64,000 bases of DNA from DASZHJ01 sp035581425. GTDB taxonomy: Bacteria > Pseudomonadota > Alphaproteobacteria > ATCC43930 > CGMCC-115725. The stretch covers positions 11,142-75,141 of the forward strand of contig DATJVP010000075.1 of assembly GCA_035581425.1 (NCBI GenBank), given 5' to 3'. Positions 25,056-33,521 of this stretch are shown piece by piece; within the stretch, counting starts at the first letter, position 1, and each line of letters opens with the position of its first letter. The notes beneath the pieces are model-generated. The model did no database searches and was not told the DNA's origin. It saw nothing but the letters and a program-made list of their open reading frames with translations. Position numbers and translations under genes: made by a program.

Positions 25056-26350
25056 ACGAGATCGGTATGTCCATCGGGGAGTCCCAGGGCTTCGCCTATC
25101 GCGCGGGCGAGCTGCACGCCGAAGGCGTCCCGCTCTCGCGCATCGCTGTGGAGGTGGGCACTCCCTTCTATTGCTATTCGAGCGCGGGCATAGAGGCGAC
25201 ATACCGCCGCTTTGCGGCGGCCTTCGCGGGCGAGCAGGCGCAGGTGCACTACGCGCTCAAGGCAAACTCCAACCTCGCGGTGGTCCGCCTGCTCGGTCGA
25301 CTCGGCGCCGGAGCGGATGTCGTCTCCGAGGGTGAACTCCGCCGCGCTCTTGCCGCGGGCATCCCGCCAGACCGAATCGTCTTCTCCGGCGTCGGCAAGA
25401 CCGAAGAGGAGCTCTCCTTCGCGCTCGGCCAGGGCATTCATCAGATCAATGCAGAGCTGGTGCCGGAGCTCGAGCTCTTGAGCAACGTCGCAACGCGGCT
25501 CGGCAAGACCGCCGCGGTGGCGCTTCGCATCAACCCCGATGTCGACGCGCGGACGCACGAGAAAATCTCGACGGGGAAGAAAGAGAACAAATTCGGCATC
25601 GACATCGCGCATGCGGCCGAGGCTTATCGCCACGCGGCGCGGCTCCCGGGCATCGTGCCAGTGGGGCTCGCCGTCCATATCGGCTCGCAGATCACCGATA
25701 TCGGCCCGCTCGAGGCGGCGTTCCGGCGCCTCGTCGATCTCGCGGTGGAACTGCGCCGCGAGGGGCTCGGTGTCGAGCGCCTCGACCTCGGCGGCGGGCT
25801 CGGCATCCGCTACGAAAATGAGATGCCGCCCCCGGTCGAGGCCTACGCCGCCATGGTGCGTCGCCTCACGCACAATCTGAGCTTCCGTCTCGCCTTCGAG
25901 CCCGGGCGCGCGATCGTCGGCAATGCGGGCATCCTCGTCGCGCGCGTGCTCTACGTGAAGAGCGGCGTCACGCGTCGCTTCATCGTGCAGGACGGCGCGA
26001 TGAACGACCTGCTCCGGCCGTCGCTCTACGGCGCTTGGCACGGAATCGTCCCAGTGCGCGCGCCGGAGCCCGGAGCAGCGCTAACGCCGGCCGATGTCGT
26101 TGGGCCCATCTGCGAAACCGGCGATACCTTCGCCACCGACCGGCCCCTACCGCCGATTGCGGTCGGCGACCTGCTCGCGATCTTGTCAGCAGGCGCCTAT
26201 GGCGCGGTAATGAGTTCAAGCTACAATACTCGCTTGCTGGTACCGGAGGTTCTCGTCAAAGGCGACGAGTACGCAGTGATCCGGCCGCGGCCGAGCTACC
26301 GGGAGCTCTTGAGCCAGGATAGAATTCCACCTTGGCTTTCAAACTCTTAG
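25052..26350 (+). CDS. lysA: Diaminopimelate decarboxylase
   Basis: 432 residues from the ATG overlapping lptM. The PLP-binding Lys70 is in VHYALKANSN. Other hallmarks are the HIGSQI block, GGGLGIRYE, EPGRAIVGNAG, GPICETGDTF and GAYGAVMSS; the CETGD Cys completes the active site across the dimer. It converts meso-diaminopimelate to lysine, the last step of lysine synthesis. Confidence 0.97.
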   Translation: MNEIGMSIGESQGFAYRAGELHAEGVPLSRIAVEVGTPFYCYSSAGIEATYRRFAAAFAGEQAQVHYALKANSNLAVVRLLGRLGAGADVVSEGELRRALAAGIPPDRIVFSGVGKTEEELSFALGQGIHQINAELVPELELLSNVATRLGKTAAVALRINPDVDARTHEKISTGKKENKFGIDIAHAAEAYRHAARLPGIVPVGLAVHIGSQITDIGPLEAAFRRLVDLAVELRREGLGVERLDLGGGLGIRYENEMPPPVEAYAAMVRRLTHNLSFRLAFEPGRAIVGNAGILVARVLYVKSGVTRRFIVQDGAMNDLLRPSLYGAWHGIVPVRAPEPGAALTPADVVGPICETGDTFATDRPLPPIAVGDLLAILSAGAYGAVMSSSYNTRLLVPEVLVKGDEYAVIRPRPSYRELLSQDRIPPWLSNS

Positions 26351-26383
26351 GTCCGCCGCTGCGGGGCATTTAGAGAGTCCGCC

Positions 26384-28825
26384 ATGGCTAAGACCGCACC
26401 TGCGCCCGCGACGAGTCCGCTTTCCCGAGGGGACCTCGCCCGGCGCGTCGCGCTCGCACGCGGCGTGCTCTTCTGGGAGCGCTGCTGGCCGGAATTTGCC
26501 TTCGCGCTGGGCGTGATCGGTCTCTTCCTGGTGGGCGCGCTCTTCGATCTGCCTTCGCTGGTGCCGGGCTGGCTGCATGCGGCGGTGCTGGGAGTCCTCG
26601 CCGTGCTGCTTGCGGCGGCGCTCTGGCGCGCGGCGCGTGCGCTCCGAGTCCCGGCCGAATCCGAGGGACGCCGCCGGCTCGAGGCCGCGAGCGGCTTGGC
26701 GCATCGCCCGCTCGCGGCGGTAACGGATCGTCTCGCCGGCGGCGCGGGCGACCCCGTGGCAATGGCGCTCTGGGAAGCGCACCGCGCGCGGATGTCGAGC
26801 CGCCTCCGGGGCCTGCGCATCGGAGTTCCGCTCGCGGGCTTCCTTCGGCGCGATCCCTATGCGCTCCGCGCGGCGCTCGCGATCTTGCTGCTGATCGGCG
26901 TCATTGACGCCGGGCGCGACAGCGGCGAGCGCGTGCTGCGTGCGCTGGCGCCCGATCTGAGCTTCTCGCCGGGCGCAGCAGCGAGCATCACTCTCGACAT
27001 CTGGATTACGCCGCCGGACTACACCGGCGAGGCGCCGCTTTTCCTGCAGCGCGATGCCGCCAAGGACCCGATCCCTGTGCCGGCCGGGAGCACGGTTCTG
27101 GCGCAGGTGCAAGGCGGGAGCGAGCCGCCGCGCATCGAGGTCGGCGGCAAGACCACCGATTTCGCTCCCGTCGACGCCCAGAACTTCAAGGGCAGCGCCA
27201 CGATCACTGCCGGCAACAAGCTCACGGTGACGCAGAGCGGCCGCACGCTCGGGTCCTGGCCGATCAAGCTCGTGCCGGACGAGCCGCCGACCATCGCATT
27301 TCAGGGCGAGCCCAAGAAGACGACGCACGACGCGCTCCGCATCGAGTTCAAGGCGACGGACGACTACGGCGTCGAGACCGCCAAGGCGGTGATCCATCGC
27401 GTCGGCGGCGCTCCCGACGAGGCGATCGAGCTCGAGCTGCCGCTCCCGGGCCTCCACCTCAAGGAGGCGCGCAACGCCAATTTCTACGACCTGACGCCGC
27501 ATCCCTGGGCGGGCCTCCCCGTCGAGATCCATCTCGAGGCGACCGACGCGATCAATCAAGTCGGCAAGAGCGAGACGATCACGATGACCTTGCCGGAGCG
27601 CATCTTCCATCACCCGATGGCGCGCGCGCTCATCGAGCAACGCCGCGAGCTGACAGTGCATCCCGGCGATCGCGACGTGGTCGCGGAGACGCTCTCGGAC
27701 CTCTCGCTCCGGCCGGCTTTCTTCGACGAGGACAAGGTCGTCTATCTCGGCCTGCGCATGGCCTCGCTGCGGCTCCAGCGCGACGACGCCAAGGTCGCGA
27801 TCCCCGCGGTGCAGCAGCTCCTCTGGGACCTCGCGGTGCGGCTCGAGGACGGCCACACCACGGTAGCGCAGCGCGACATCCGCGACCTCATGCAGGCGCT
27901 GCAGCAGGCGATCGCGCGTAACGCGCCCGACGCCGAGATCGAGCGCCTCACCAAGGAGCTCAGGGAGGCGATCGACCGCTATCTCAAGGCGCTGGCGGAG
28001 AACATGCAGCGCCAGGACCCCGACGGGAAGGATCTCCCGCCGGTCGATCCCTCGCGGCTCTTCAGCGATAAAGATCTCCAGCGCATGCTCGATCGTGCCC
28101 GCGAGCTCGCGCGCAACGGCGCCAAGGACGCCGCGCGCGACCTCCTCTCGCAGCTCCAGAACATGCTGGAGAATCTCCGCATGGCGCAGCCGCGGCAGAT
28201 GCCGGGCCAGGGCAGCGAGGCCATGCGGACCCTGCAGCAGCTCCAGAACCGGCAGCAAAACCTGCTCGATCGCACCTTCCGCCAATCGCGCCAGGGCCAG
28301 CGCGGCGGCAAGCCGCAGCCGGGACAGGGACAGGGCGAGGCTAGCGAGCAGGAAGCGCTCCGCGGCATGCTCGACGACCTGATGCGGCAATTGGGCCAGC
28401 AGGGCGACGTGCCGCAATCGCTCGACCGCGCCGGCCGCGCCATGGGCGATGCGGCGCAGGCACTTCGCCGCGGCGCGCCCGGCGAGGCCGTCGGCCCCGA
28501 GACCGAGGCGCTCGACGCGCTCCAACAGGCGACGAAAGAGCTCCTCGACCAGATGACCAGCGCCTTCGGCGGGCCTGGCGGCAACGGCGATCTCCCGGAC
28601 GGCGTGATGCCGAATGCCGACCGCGATCCCCTAGGACGCCCGACTGGCGACAGCGCCGAAGGCACCTACACCGATGGACGGCTGCGGATGGGCAACAGCT
28701 CCGTCGACAGTTTCGGCATCGAGCGCGCGAAGGAAATCCTCGAGGAGCTGCGCCGGCGCGCGGGCGAGACCTCTCGCCCGGAGACCGAGCACGACTACAT
28801 CGAGCGGCTGCTGCGGCGCTTCTAG
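26384..28825 (+). CDS. TIGR02302-family envelope protein
   Basis: 813 residues. Two hydrophobic segments near the N-terminus (FAFALGVIGLFLVGALF; ALLGVLAVLLAAAL) and a third near 165-180 are followed by a beta-rich periplasmic domain (SITLDIWITPPDYTGEAPL) and a long helical, Gln/Arg/Gly-rich C-terminal half with ENMQRQDPDGKD and QQLQNRQQNLLDR. This is the alphaproteobacterial TIGR02302/DUF4175 family. Function unknown. Its stop codon shares bases with the stop of cpdR (28822-28825). Confidence 0.92.
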   Translation: MAKTAPAPATSPLSRGDLARRVALARGVLFWERCWPEFAFALGVIGLFLVGALFDLPSLVPGWLHAAVLGVLAVLLAAALWRAARALRVPAESEGRRRLEAASGLAHRPLAAVTDRLAGGAGDPVAMALWEAHRARMSSRLRGLRIGVPLAGFLRRDPYALRAALAILLLIGVIDAGRDSGERVLRALAPDLSFSPGAAASITLDIWITPPDYTGEAPLFLQRDAAKDPIPVPAGSTVLAQVQGGSEPPRIEVGGKTTDFAPVDAQNFKGSATITAGNKLTVTQSGRTLGSWPIKLVPDEPPTIAFQGEPKKTTHDALRIEFKATDDYGVETAKAVIHRVGGAPDEAIELELPLPGLHLKEARNANFYDLTPHPWAGLPVEIHLEATDAINQVGKSETITMTLPERIFHHPMARALIEQRRELTVHPGDRDVVAETLSDLSLRPAFFDEDKVVYLGLRMASLRLQRDDAKVAIPAVQQLLWDLAVRLEDGHTTVAQRDIRDLMQALQQAIARNAPDAEIERLTKELREAIDRYLKALAENMQRQDPDGKDLPPVDPSRLFSDKDLQRMLDRARELARNGAKDAARDLLSQLQNMLENLRMAQPRQMPGQGSEAMRTLQQLQNRQQNLLDRTFRQSRQGQRGGKPQPGQGQGEASEQEALRGMLDDLMRQLGQQGDVPQSLDRAGRAMGDAAQALRRGAPGEAVGPETEALDALQQATKELLDQMTSAFGGPGGNGDLPDGVMPNADRDPLGRPTGDSAEGTYTDGRLRMGNSSVDSFGIERAKEILEELRRRAGETSRPETEHDYIERLLRRF

Positions 28826-29193
28826 CCGCTCGTCCGTCCTTCCAGCTCCTCCTGCACCGCCGCGCAAATCTGCTCCAGGGTGAAGGGCTTCTCGATCACG
28901 CGATGGATGAGCGCGTCGAGATTGTGTGCGCGCTGCTGCTCGGCCGCATAGCCCGTCATCAGGAGGATCTTCAGGTCCGGGTGATCCTTGCTCGCCTTGA
29001 GCGCGAGCGCGATACCGTCCAGGCCGGGCATTACGATATCCGTGAGGAGCAGGTCGAACTCCGCTTCGTCGAGCGCGGCGAGCGCGGCGAAACCGTCGTT
29101 GACGATCGTGGGCTCGTGCCCGCAATGCCGGAGCGCGCGCTCGACGAAAATCCTAACGGCGGGCTCGTCCTCGGCGACCAGGATGCGCGCCAT
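28822..29193 (-). CDS. cpdR: CpdR-type single-domain response regulator
   Basis: 123 residues, receiver only: acidic pocket Glu8-Asp9 (VAEDEP), phosphoacceptor Asp52 in LLLTDIVMPG, the switch Thr in LLMTGYA and Lys in VIEKPF. It closely resembles CpdR, which when unphosphorylated delivers substrates to ClpXP in the Caulobacter cell cycle, and AAEQQRAHNLDALIHRVIEKPF is like that group. Convergent with TIGR02302; the stops overlap in CTAG. Other single receivers are possible but less likely. Confidence 0.85.
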   Translation of the reverse strand: MARILVAEDEPAVRIFVERALRHCGHEPTIVNDGFAALAALDEAEFDLLLTDIVMPGLDGIALALKASKDHPDLKILLMTGYAAEQQRAHNLDALIHRVIEKPFTLEQICAAVQEELEGRTSG

Positions 29194-29216
29194 CGTTGAC
29201 CGCGCCGCTCGCGGCG

Positions 29217-29915
29217 CTAAGGCTCGTCAGGACCCGCGAAATCGACCGCCATGTTCTTGGCGGCGGGATTGCGCGGCTTGGTGGTCGTGAATGCGACGGT
29301 GGCGCCCGGCAGTAGCCGCTCCGTGCTCACGTTGAAGGTCCAGTGGTCGACGATCTGCTGCCGCTCGTCCGTCAGCTCGACCTTGATCCTCGGCACCGTC
29401 TGCACGGAGGTCGAGACATTCGTGACCTTGCCCTCGATGACGAGGCGATCGGCTGCCTCGTCGATGCGCGCCGTTGCGTCGAGCCTGAGCACGTCGCTCG
29501 GCCGCGGCACCGCGAGCCCAATCTTGCCGTAGATCAGGTTGGCAGCGGGCCAGCGCCGCACGACCTCGTCGCGCCACCAGACGCCCGCAGCGGCCCCTCC
29601 TGCGAGCACCAGCAGCAGCAAAATCCAGCCGAACGTCACCCAGGAGGCGCCGCGCCGCCGCGGCAGAGCCGGAAGCTGGACGCGCTCCTCGCCGCGCTCG
29701 CCGTCGAGGTTGGGCGCATCGACCGCGACGCGTTCGGGATGAGACGGCGCAGGAGGGGGTGCCTCGGGCTCAGGGGGAAGCGGAAAGACGCCGGGCGGCG
29801 GGTCCTGGTGCCAGGTGTGCGAGCAGTGTGCGCAGCGCACCATGCGGCCATCGGCGCCGATAGCGCGCGGGTCGACCTGATATCGCGTTTTGCAGCGCGG
29901 ACAGACTACGATCAT
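29217..29915 (-). CDS. Zinc-ribbon and DUF3426 membrane protein
   Basis: 232 residues from the ATG at 29915; a GTG 12 bases earlier is an alternative. The MJ0042-type zinc ribbon has CPRC and CAHC (VVCPRCKTRYQVD, RCAHCSHTW). A Pro-rich stretch leads to one membrane helix (FGWILLLLVLAGGAAAGVWW), and the C-terminal DUF3426 region contains IEGKVTNVSTSVQTVPRIKVELTD. It is a cytoplasmic zinc ribbon tethered to a periplasmic domain. The function is unknown. Confidence 0.87.
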   Translation of the reverse strand: MIVVCPRCKTRYQVDPRAIGADGRMVRCAHCSHTWHQDPPPGVFPLPPEPEAPPPAPSHPERVAVDAPNLDGERGEERVQLPALPRRRGASWVTFGWILLLLVLAGGAAAGVWWRDEVVRRWPAANLIYGKIGLAVPRPSDVLRLDATARIDEAADRLVIEGKVTNVSTSVQTVPRIKVELTDERQQIVDHWTFNVSTERLLPGATVAFTTTKPRNPAAKNMAVDFAGPDEP

Positions 29916-30593
29916 TCGCTCGCACAATTCGGCCCCGGTCCCCTTATAGGGCGCGCCTTTTGGCGCGGCAAGGAGCGAGGCCAGCGATGGGCCATTGATG
30001 ACGATAACGTCGGTGTGGCTCCCGTGACTGACGCTGAGAGTGGCGTCATCGACGTTCCTCGGGGATCAATGTCAGATTGTCCACGCAGACGCCAGCCTAC
30101 ACGCGACCGCTCGCGCGGGCGACACGGGCGCGCCGCGCACGGTCGCGTATTGGCCTCATACCATCTCCTCCGTCCTTGCAATCCCTGGAGAAAGAGGGTC
30201 AATTTCTCCTATAGTTACAATATCTTATGTCAATATGCGGCAGAATGTCGCAGACCTGCGGAAGTAGCAAAAATCGCCGCGCGGGCCTGCTTGCCGAAGC
30301 GCGCGGCGCTCGCAGAGGCGACGGCGTCGACTCGCGGAGACCGCTGGTGCCCGTGCTCGCGAGCGGATGCACCGCCCCGACTCTCGTCTGCGCGCGCCGC
30401 ATCGCGCCCCATTTCGCAGCAACCGGCGGCGCCGGCGATTCCTAACAACCGATAGGCCGCGCGCGAGGCGGCGCTGGGCTCATGGCATCGGAGTCGCTGC
30501 TGCTCGTCAGCGGTCTCTGCTTTACGCGGCCATTCCACTCATGCAAAGTCGCCCGCGCGGGGTGAGCGGGCGGGCGAGAATAGAGGCCCTCAC
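29916..30593. other. 678-base non-coding stretch before ftsE
   Basis: No frame here has a believable product. The right half of the region, around 30180-30245, has an AT-rich patch rare for this DNA. Within it GGAGAAA (30187-30193) and TTTCTCC (30203-30209) form a perfect 7-bp inverted repeat with a nine-base spacer, followed by TATAGTTACAATATC. A short GC hairpin (CGCGCC-TTTT-GGCGCG) lies near 29951. It may hold the promoter and operator for ftsE. Confidence 0.5.
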
Positions 30594-31274
30594 TTGGTTC
30601 GTTTCGAGAATGTCGGGATGCGATACGGCGCGGGGCCTGAAGTACTCCGCGATATCTCGCTCCATCTCGAGCCCGGCTCCTTCCACTTCCTCACCGGCGC
30701 CAGCGGCGCCGGCAAATCGAGCCTGCTGAAGCTGGTCTATCTCGCCGAGCGTCCCTCGCGCGGCCTGATCTCGCTCTTCGGCCGCGAGATCGCGACCACG
30801 CCGCGGCGAGAGATGCCGGCGCTCCGGCGGCGGATCGGCGTCGTCTTCCAGGATTTCCGGCTGATCGAGCATCTCTCGGCCTTCGACAACGTGGCGCTGC
30901 CGCTCCGCGTCGCCGGCGTCTCGGAGCCGCAGATCGCCGAGCACGTGACCGAGCTCTTGACCTGGGTCGGCCTCGCCGATCACCTGCAGGCGCGTCCCGC
31001 GACGCTCTCGGGCGGACAGCAGCAGCGCGTTGCGATCGCGCGCGCGGTGATCGGTCGCCCGAGCCTCCTCGTCGCCGACGAGCCCACCGGCAACGTCGAC
31101 GAGGACTTGGCCTATCGCCTGATGCGACTCTTCGAGGAGCTCAACAAGCTCGGCACCACGCTCGTCGTGGCGAGCCACAACGAGACGCTGGTAGACCGCT
31201 TCGATCAACCGCGCCTCCATCTCGAGCATGGCGAGCTCTCGCTGCAACCTGCGCCCAGCAAGGGGAAGCGCTGA
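30594..31274 (+). CDS. ftsE: Cell-division ATP-binding protein FtsE
   Basis: 226 residues starting at a TTG, preceded by AGAGG. Walker A is GASGAGKSS (35-43), the ABC signature LSGGQQQR, Walker B LLVADEPTGN, and the switch His is in VASHNETL. FtsE pairs with FtsX, whose gene overlaps its stop, to control peptidoglycan hydrolases at the septum. The Q-loop block VVFQDFRLIEHLS is typical of FtsE. Confidence 0.95.
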   Translation: MVRFENVGMRYGAGPEVLRDISLHLEPGSFHFLTGASGAGKSSLLKLVYLAERPSRGLISLFGREIATTPRREMPALRRRIGVVFQDFRLIEHLSAFDNVALPLRVAGVSEPQIAEHVTELLTWVGLADHLQARPATLSGGQQQRVAIARAVIGRPSLLVADEPTGNVDEDLAYRLMRLFEELNKLGTTLVVASHNETLVDRFDQPRLHLEHGELSLQPAPSKGKR

Positions 31275-32167
31275 TGCTGCGCCGGCGTCTCGATCTGCCG
31301 CTCGACCGCGACGGCTCCGGCCGCTTCCTGCCGTGGATCGTGGCACTCATGGTCTATCTCTCGAGTCTCGCGCTTGCGGGAACGCTGGTCGTGCGCGAGG
31401 TGCTCGAGCGCTGGGACCAGGGGCTCCGCGGCACCGTCACGGTGGAGCTGCCGGCGGCACCCGCGAGCGGCAAGGATGACGGCGCGGTCGAGCTCGCGCT
31501 GAAGCTGCTGCGCGCGGCGCCCGGCGTCATCAGCGCGGAGCCGCTCGACACCAAGCGCACGGCGCAGCTCCTGGCACCCTGGCTCGGCGCCGATGTCGAT
31601 CTCTCGGAGCTGCCGGTGCCGCGCCTCATCGATCTCCGCGTCGAGCCCGCGAGCGTCGATCTCCCCGCGCTCGCGCAGCGCATCAAGGCGGCGATCCCCG
31701 GCGCCGAGCTCGACGACCACCGCCGTTGGCTCGACCGCGTGATCCGGACAGGGCTCGCGCTCCAGGCGGTCGCCTTCGCGATCGTCATGCTCGTGGGCGC
31801 GGCGGCGGTGCTCGCGGTGGTCTTCGCGACCCGCACGGGGCTCGCCGTCCATCACGCCGTCGTCGAGGTTCTGCACCTCATCGGCGCCCGTGACGGCTAC
31901 ATCGCGCGGCAATTCGAGTGGCACGCGCTGCGGCTCGGCATCGAGGGCGGTATCGTGGGCCTCGTCCTCGCGGGGCTCACGGTGGCGGGAGTTACGGCCG
32001 CCGCCGAGCGCGTTGGCGCCATAGACGACACGGCACGGCTCCTGCCCCTGGTGGAGGCGCCGCTCTACGAATGGGCGCTGCTGCTTCTGCTGCCGGTCGC
32101 GGCGGGCCTCATTGCCATGATCACCGCGCGCATCACCGTGCTGCGCGCGCTCTCGCGCATGCCCTGA
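31274..32167 (+). CDS. ftsX: Cell-division protein FtsX
   Basis: 297 residues with four membrane segments: the first near 18-40 (FLPWIVALMVYLSSLALAGTLVV), then a large extracytoplasmic domain, then three (LALQAVAFAIVMLVGAAAVLAVVFATRTGLAV; GGIVGLVLAGLTVAGV; EWALLLLLPVAAGLIAMITA). This is the FtsX topology. With FtsE it transmits signals to envelope hydrolases. It overlaps ftsE and ydcF by one base each. Confidence 0.93.
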   Translation: MLRRRLDLPLDRDGSGRFLPWIVALMVYLSSLALAGTLVVREVLERWDQGLRGTVTVELPAAPASGKDDGAVELALKLLRAAPGVISAEPLDTKRTAQLLAPWLGADVDLSELPVPRLIDLRVEPASVDLPALAQRIKAAIPGAELDDHRRWLDRVIRTGLALQAVAFAIVMLVGAAAVLAVVFATRTGLAVHHAVVEVLHLIGARDGYIARQFEWHALRLGIEGGIVGLVLAGLTVAGVTAAAERVGAIDDTARLLPLVEAPLYEWALLLLLPVAAGLIAMITARITVLRALSRMP

Positions 32168-32793
32168 TGGCGGCCGCCCGCTCCCGCGTCGGGCGCTGGC
32201 TCCGTCGTCTCGGCGCCGCCGCGATACTACTCGCGCTGCTCTGGCTCGGCGGGCTCGTCTGGTTCGCGGAATCGATCCCGGAGGCGCAGGGCGATCCCGG
32301 CGAGACCACGGACGCGATCGTGGTGCTGACCGGCGGCAGCCAGCGCCTCCAGGCGGGGTTGCGGCTGTTCGCAGCGGGAAAGGCGAAGAAGCTCTTCATT
32401 TCCGGCGTTCATCCCGGCGTCGAGGTCGCGTCCTTGCTGCACAGCGTCGGACAAACCCCGGAGACGGTCCCCTGCTGCGTCGTTCTCGGCCACGCCGCGG
32501 ACAACACGCTCGGCAACGCGCTCGAGACCGAGGTTTGGATGCGGCAGGAGCATTTCCGCTCGCTCCGCCTCGTCACTTCGAACTACCACATGCGGCGCGC
32601 GCTCCTGGAATTCTCGCGCGCGATGCCGGAGATGCGGATCGTACCGAACCCGGTGGTTCCGGAAACTGTGCGGCAGGAGCGTTGGTGGGCCTCGCCCCGG
32701 ACGCTCGAGCTCATCCTCGGCGAGTACGGCAAGTATCTCTGGGCGCTCGTGCGGCCGGGTTTCCTCGCGACCGAGACGGAGCCGGGCTCGTGA
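32167..32793 (+). CDS. YdcF/DUF218-family protein
   Basis: 208 residues. An N-terminal membrane segment (AAAILLALLWLGGLVWFAES) is followed by the DUF218 domain: TTDAIVVLTGGSQRLQAGL, KLFISGVHPG, DNTLGNALE and LVTSNYHMRRALLEF. The family includes SanA and ElyC, acting in envelope or peptidoglycan homeostasis. It begins in the ftsX stop (TGATG) and ends in the plsC start (GTGA), so one transcript is likely. Confidence 0.9.
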   Translation: MAAARSRVGRWLRRLGAAAILLALLWLGGLVWFAESIPEAQGDPGETTDAIVVLTGGSQRLQAGLRLFAAGKAKKLFISGVHPGVEVASLLHSVGQTPETVPCCVVLGHAADNTLGNALETEVWMRQEHFRSLRLVTSNYHMRRALLEFSRAMPEMRIVPNPVVPETVRQERWWASPRTLELILGEYGKYLWALVRPGFLATETEPGS

Positions 32794-33521
32794 TCATTCT
32801 GCGTTCCCTCCTGTTCAATTTCGCTTTCTATTTCTGGACCGCCTTTCTCGGCCTTGCGGCGCTGCCGCTGGCGTTGGCGCCGAGACGCTGGACGATGGGC
32901 TTTGGGACCTGGTGGTCGGGGACCGTGCTCTGGCTCGCCCGCGCGATCGCGGGCATCGACTATGAGCTCCGCGGGAGCGAGCACCTGCCCGCGGGCTCCT
33001 CCATCATCGCGATGAAGCATCAATCCGCCTGGGACACGCTTGCAACGCCCGTCCTCTTCCGCGATCCCGCGATCGTCGCCAAGCGCGAGCTCTTCTGGAT
33101 CCCGTTCTACGGCTGGTACGTGAGCCGAGCCGGCATGATCCCCGTCGACCGCGGCGCCGGTGCTATGGCGCTCCGCAAGATGGTGCAGCACGCGCTCCGC
33201 GCTGTCGCATTGCAGCGTCCGATCGTGATCTTCCCGGAGGGCACGCGTACCGCGGTGGGCGCGCAGCGGGCCTATCTTCCCGGGATCGCCGCGCTCTATT
33301 CTCGGCTCGAAATCCCGGTCGTGCCGGTCGCCCTCAATTCGGGGCTCTTCTGGAGCCGCCGCAGCTTTCTGAAGCATCCCGGCAAGATCGTGGTAGAGGT
33401 GCTGCCGCCGATCCCGCCGGGTTGGGAACGGCGGCGGTTCCTGGCGGAGCTGCAGGAGCGCATCGAGACCGCGACCCGGCGGCTCGTCGCCGAAGCGAAT
33501 CGCGAGAGGACGTTTCCATGA
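32790..33521 (+). CDS. plsC: 1-acyl-sn-glycerol-3-phosphate acyltransferase
   Basis: 243 residues from a GTG overlapping the ydcF stop. An N-terminal membrane segment is followed by the acyltransferase motifs: His77-x4-Asp82 in KHQSAWDT, the substrate-binding block near GMIPVDRG, and FPEGTR (148-153). It adds the second acyl chain in phosphatidate synthesis on the membrane. The stop overlaps the next start (ATGA). Confidence 0.93.
   Translation: MIILRSLLFNFAFYFWTAFLGLAALPLALAPRRWTMGFGTWWSGTVLWLARAIAGIDYELRGSEHLPAGSSIIAMKHQSAWDTLATPVLFRDPAIVAKRELFWIPFYGWYVSRAGMIPVDRGAGAMALRKMVQHALRAVALQRPIVIFPEGTRTAVGAQRAYLPGIAALYSRLEIPVVPVALNSGLFWSRRSFLKHPGKIVVEVLPPIPPGWERRRFLAELQERIETATRRLVAEANRERTFP

Noticed and set aside
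26339..28525. 728-residue open frame opposite TIGR02302
   Set aside because: Antisense shadow in GC-rich DNA: composition is Arg/Leu/Ala-rich, no domain is seen, and the plus-strand gene is a recognised family with overlapping neighbours.
30230..30538. 102-residue minus-strand frame before ftsE
   Set aside because: No ribosome binding site, low-complexity Ala/Arg product, no domain.
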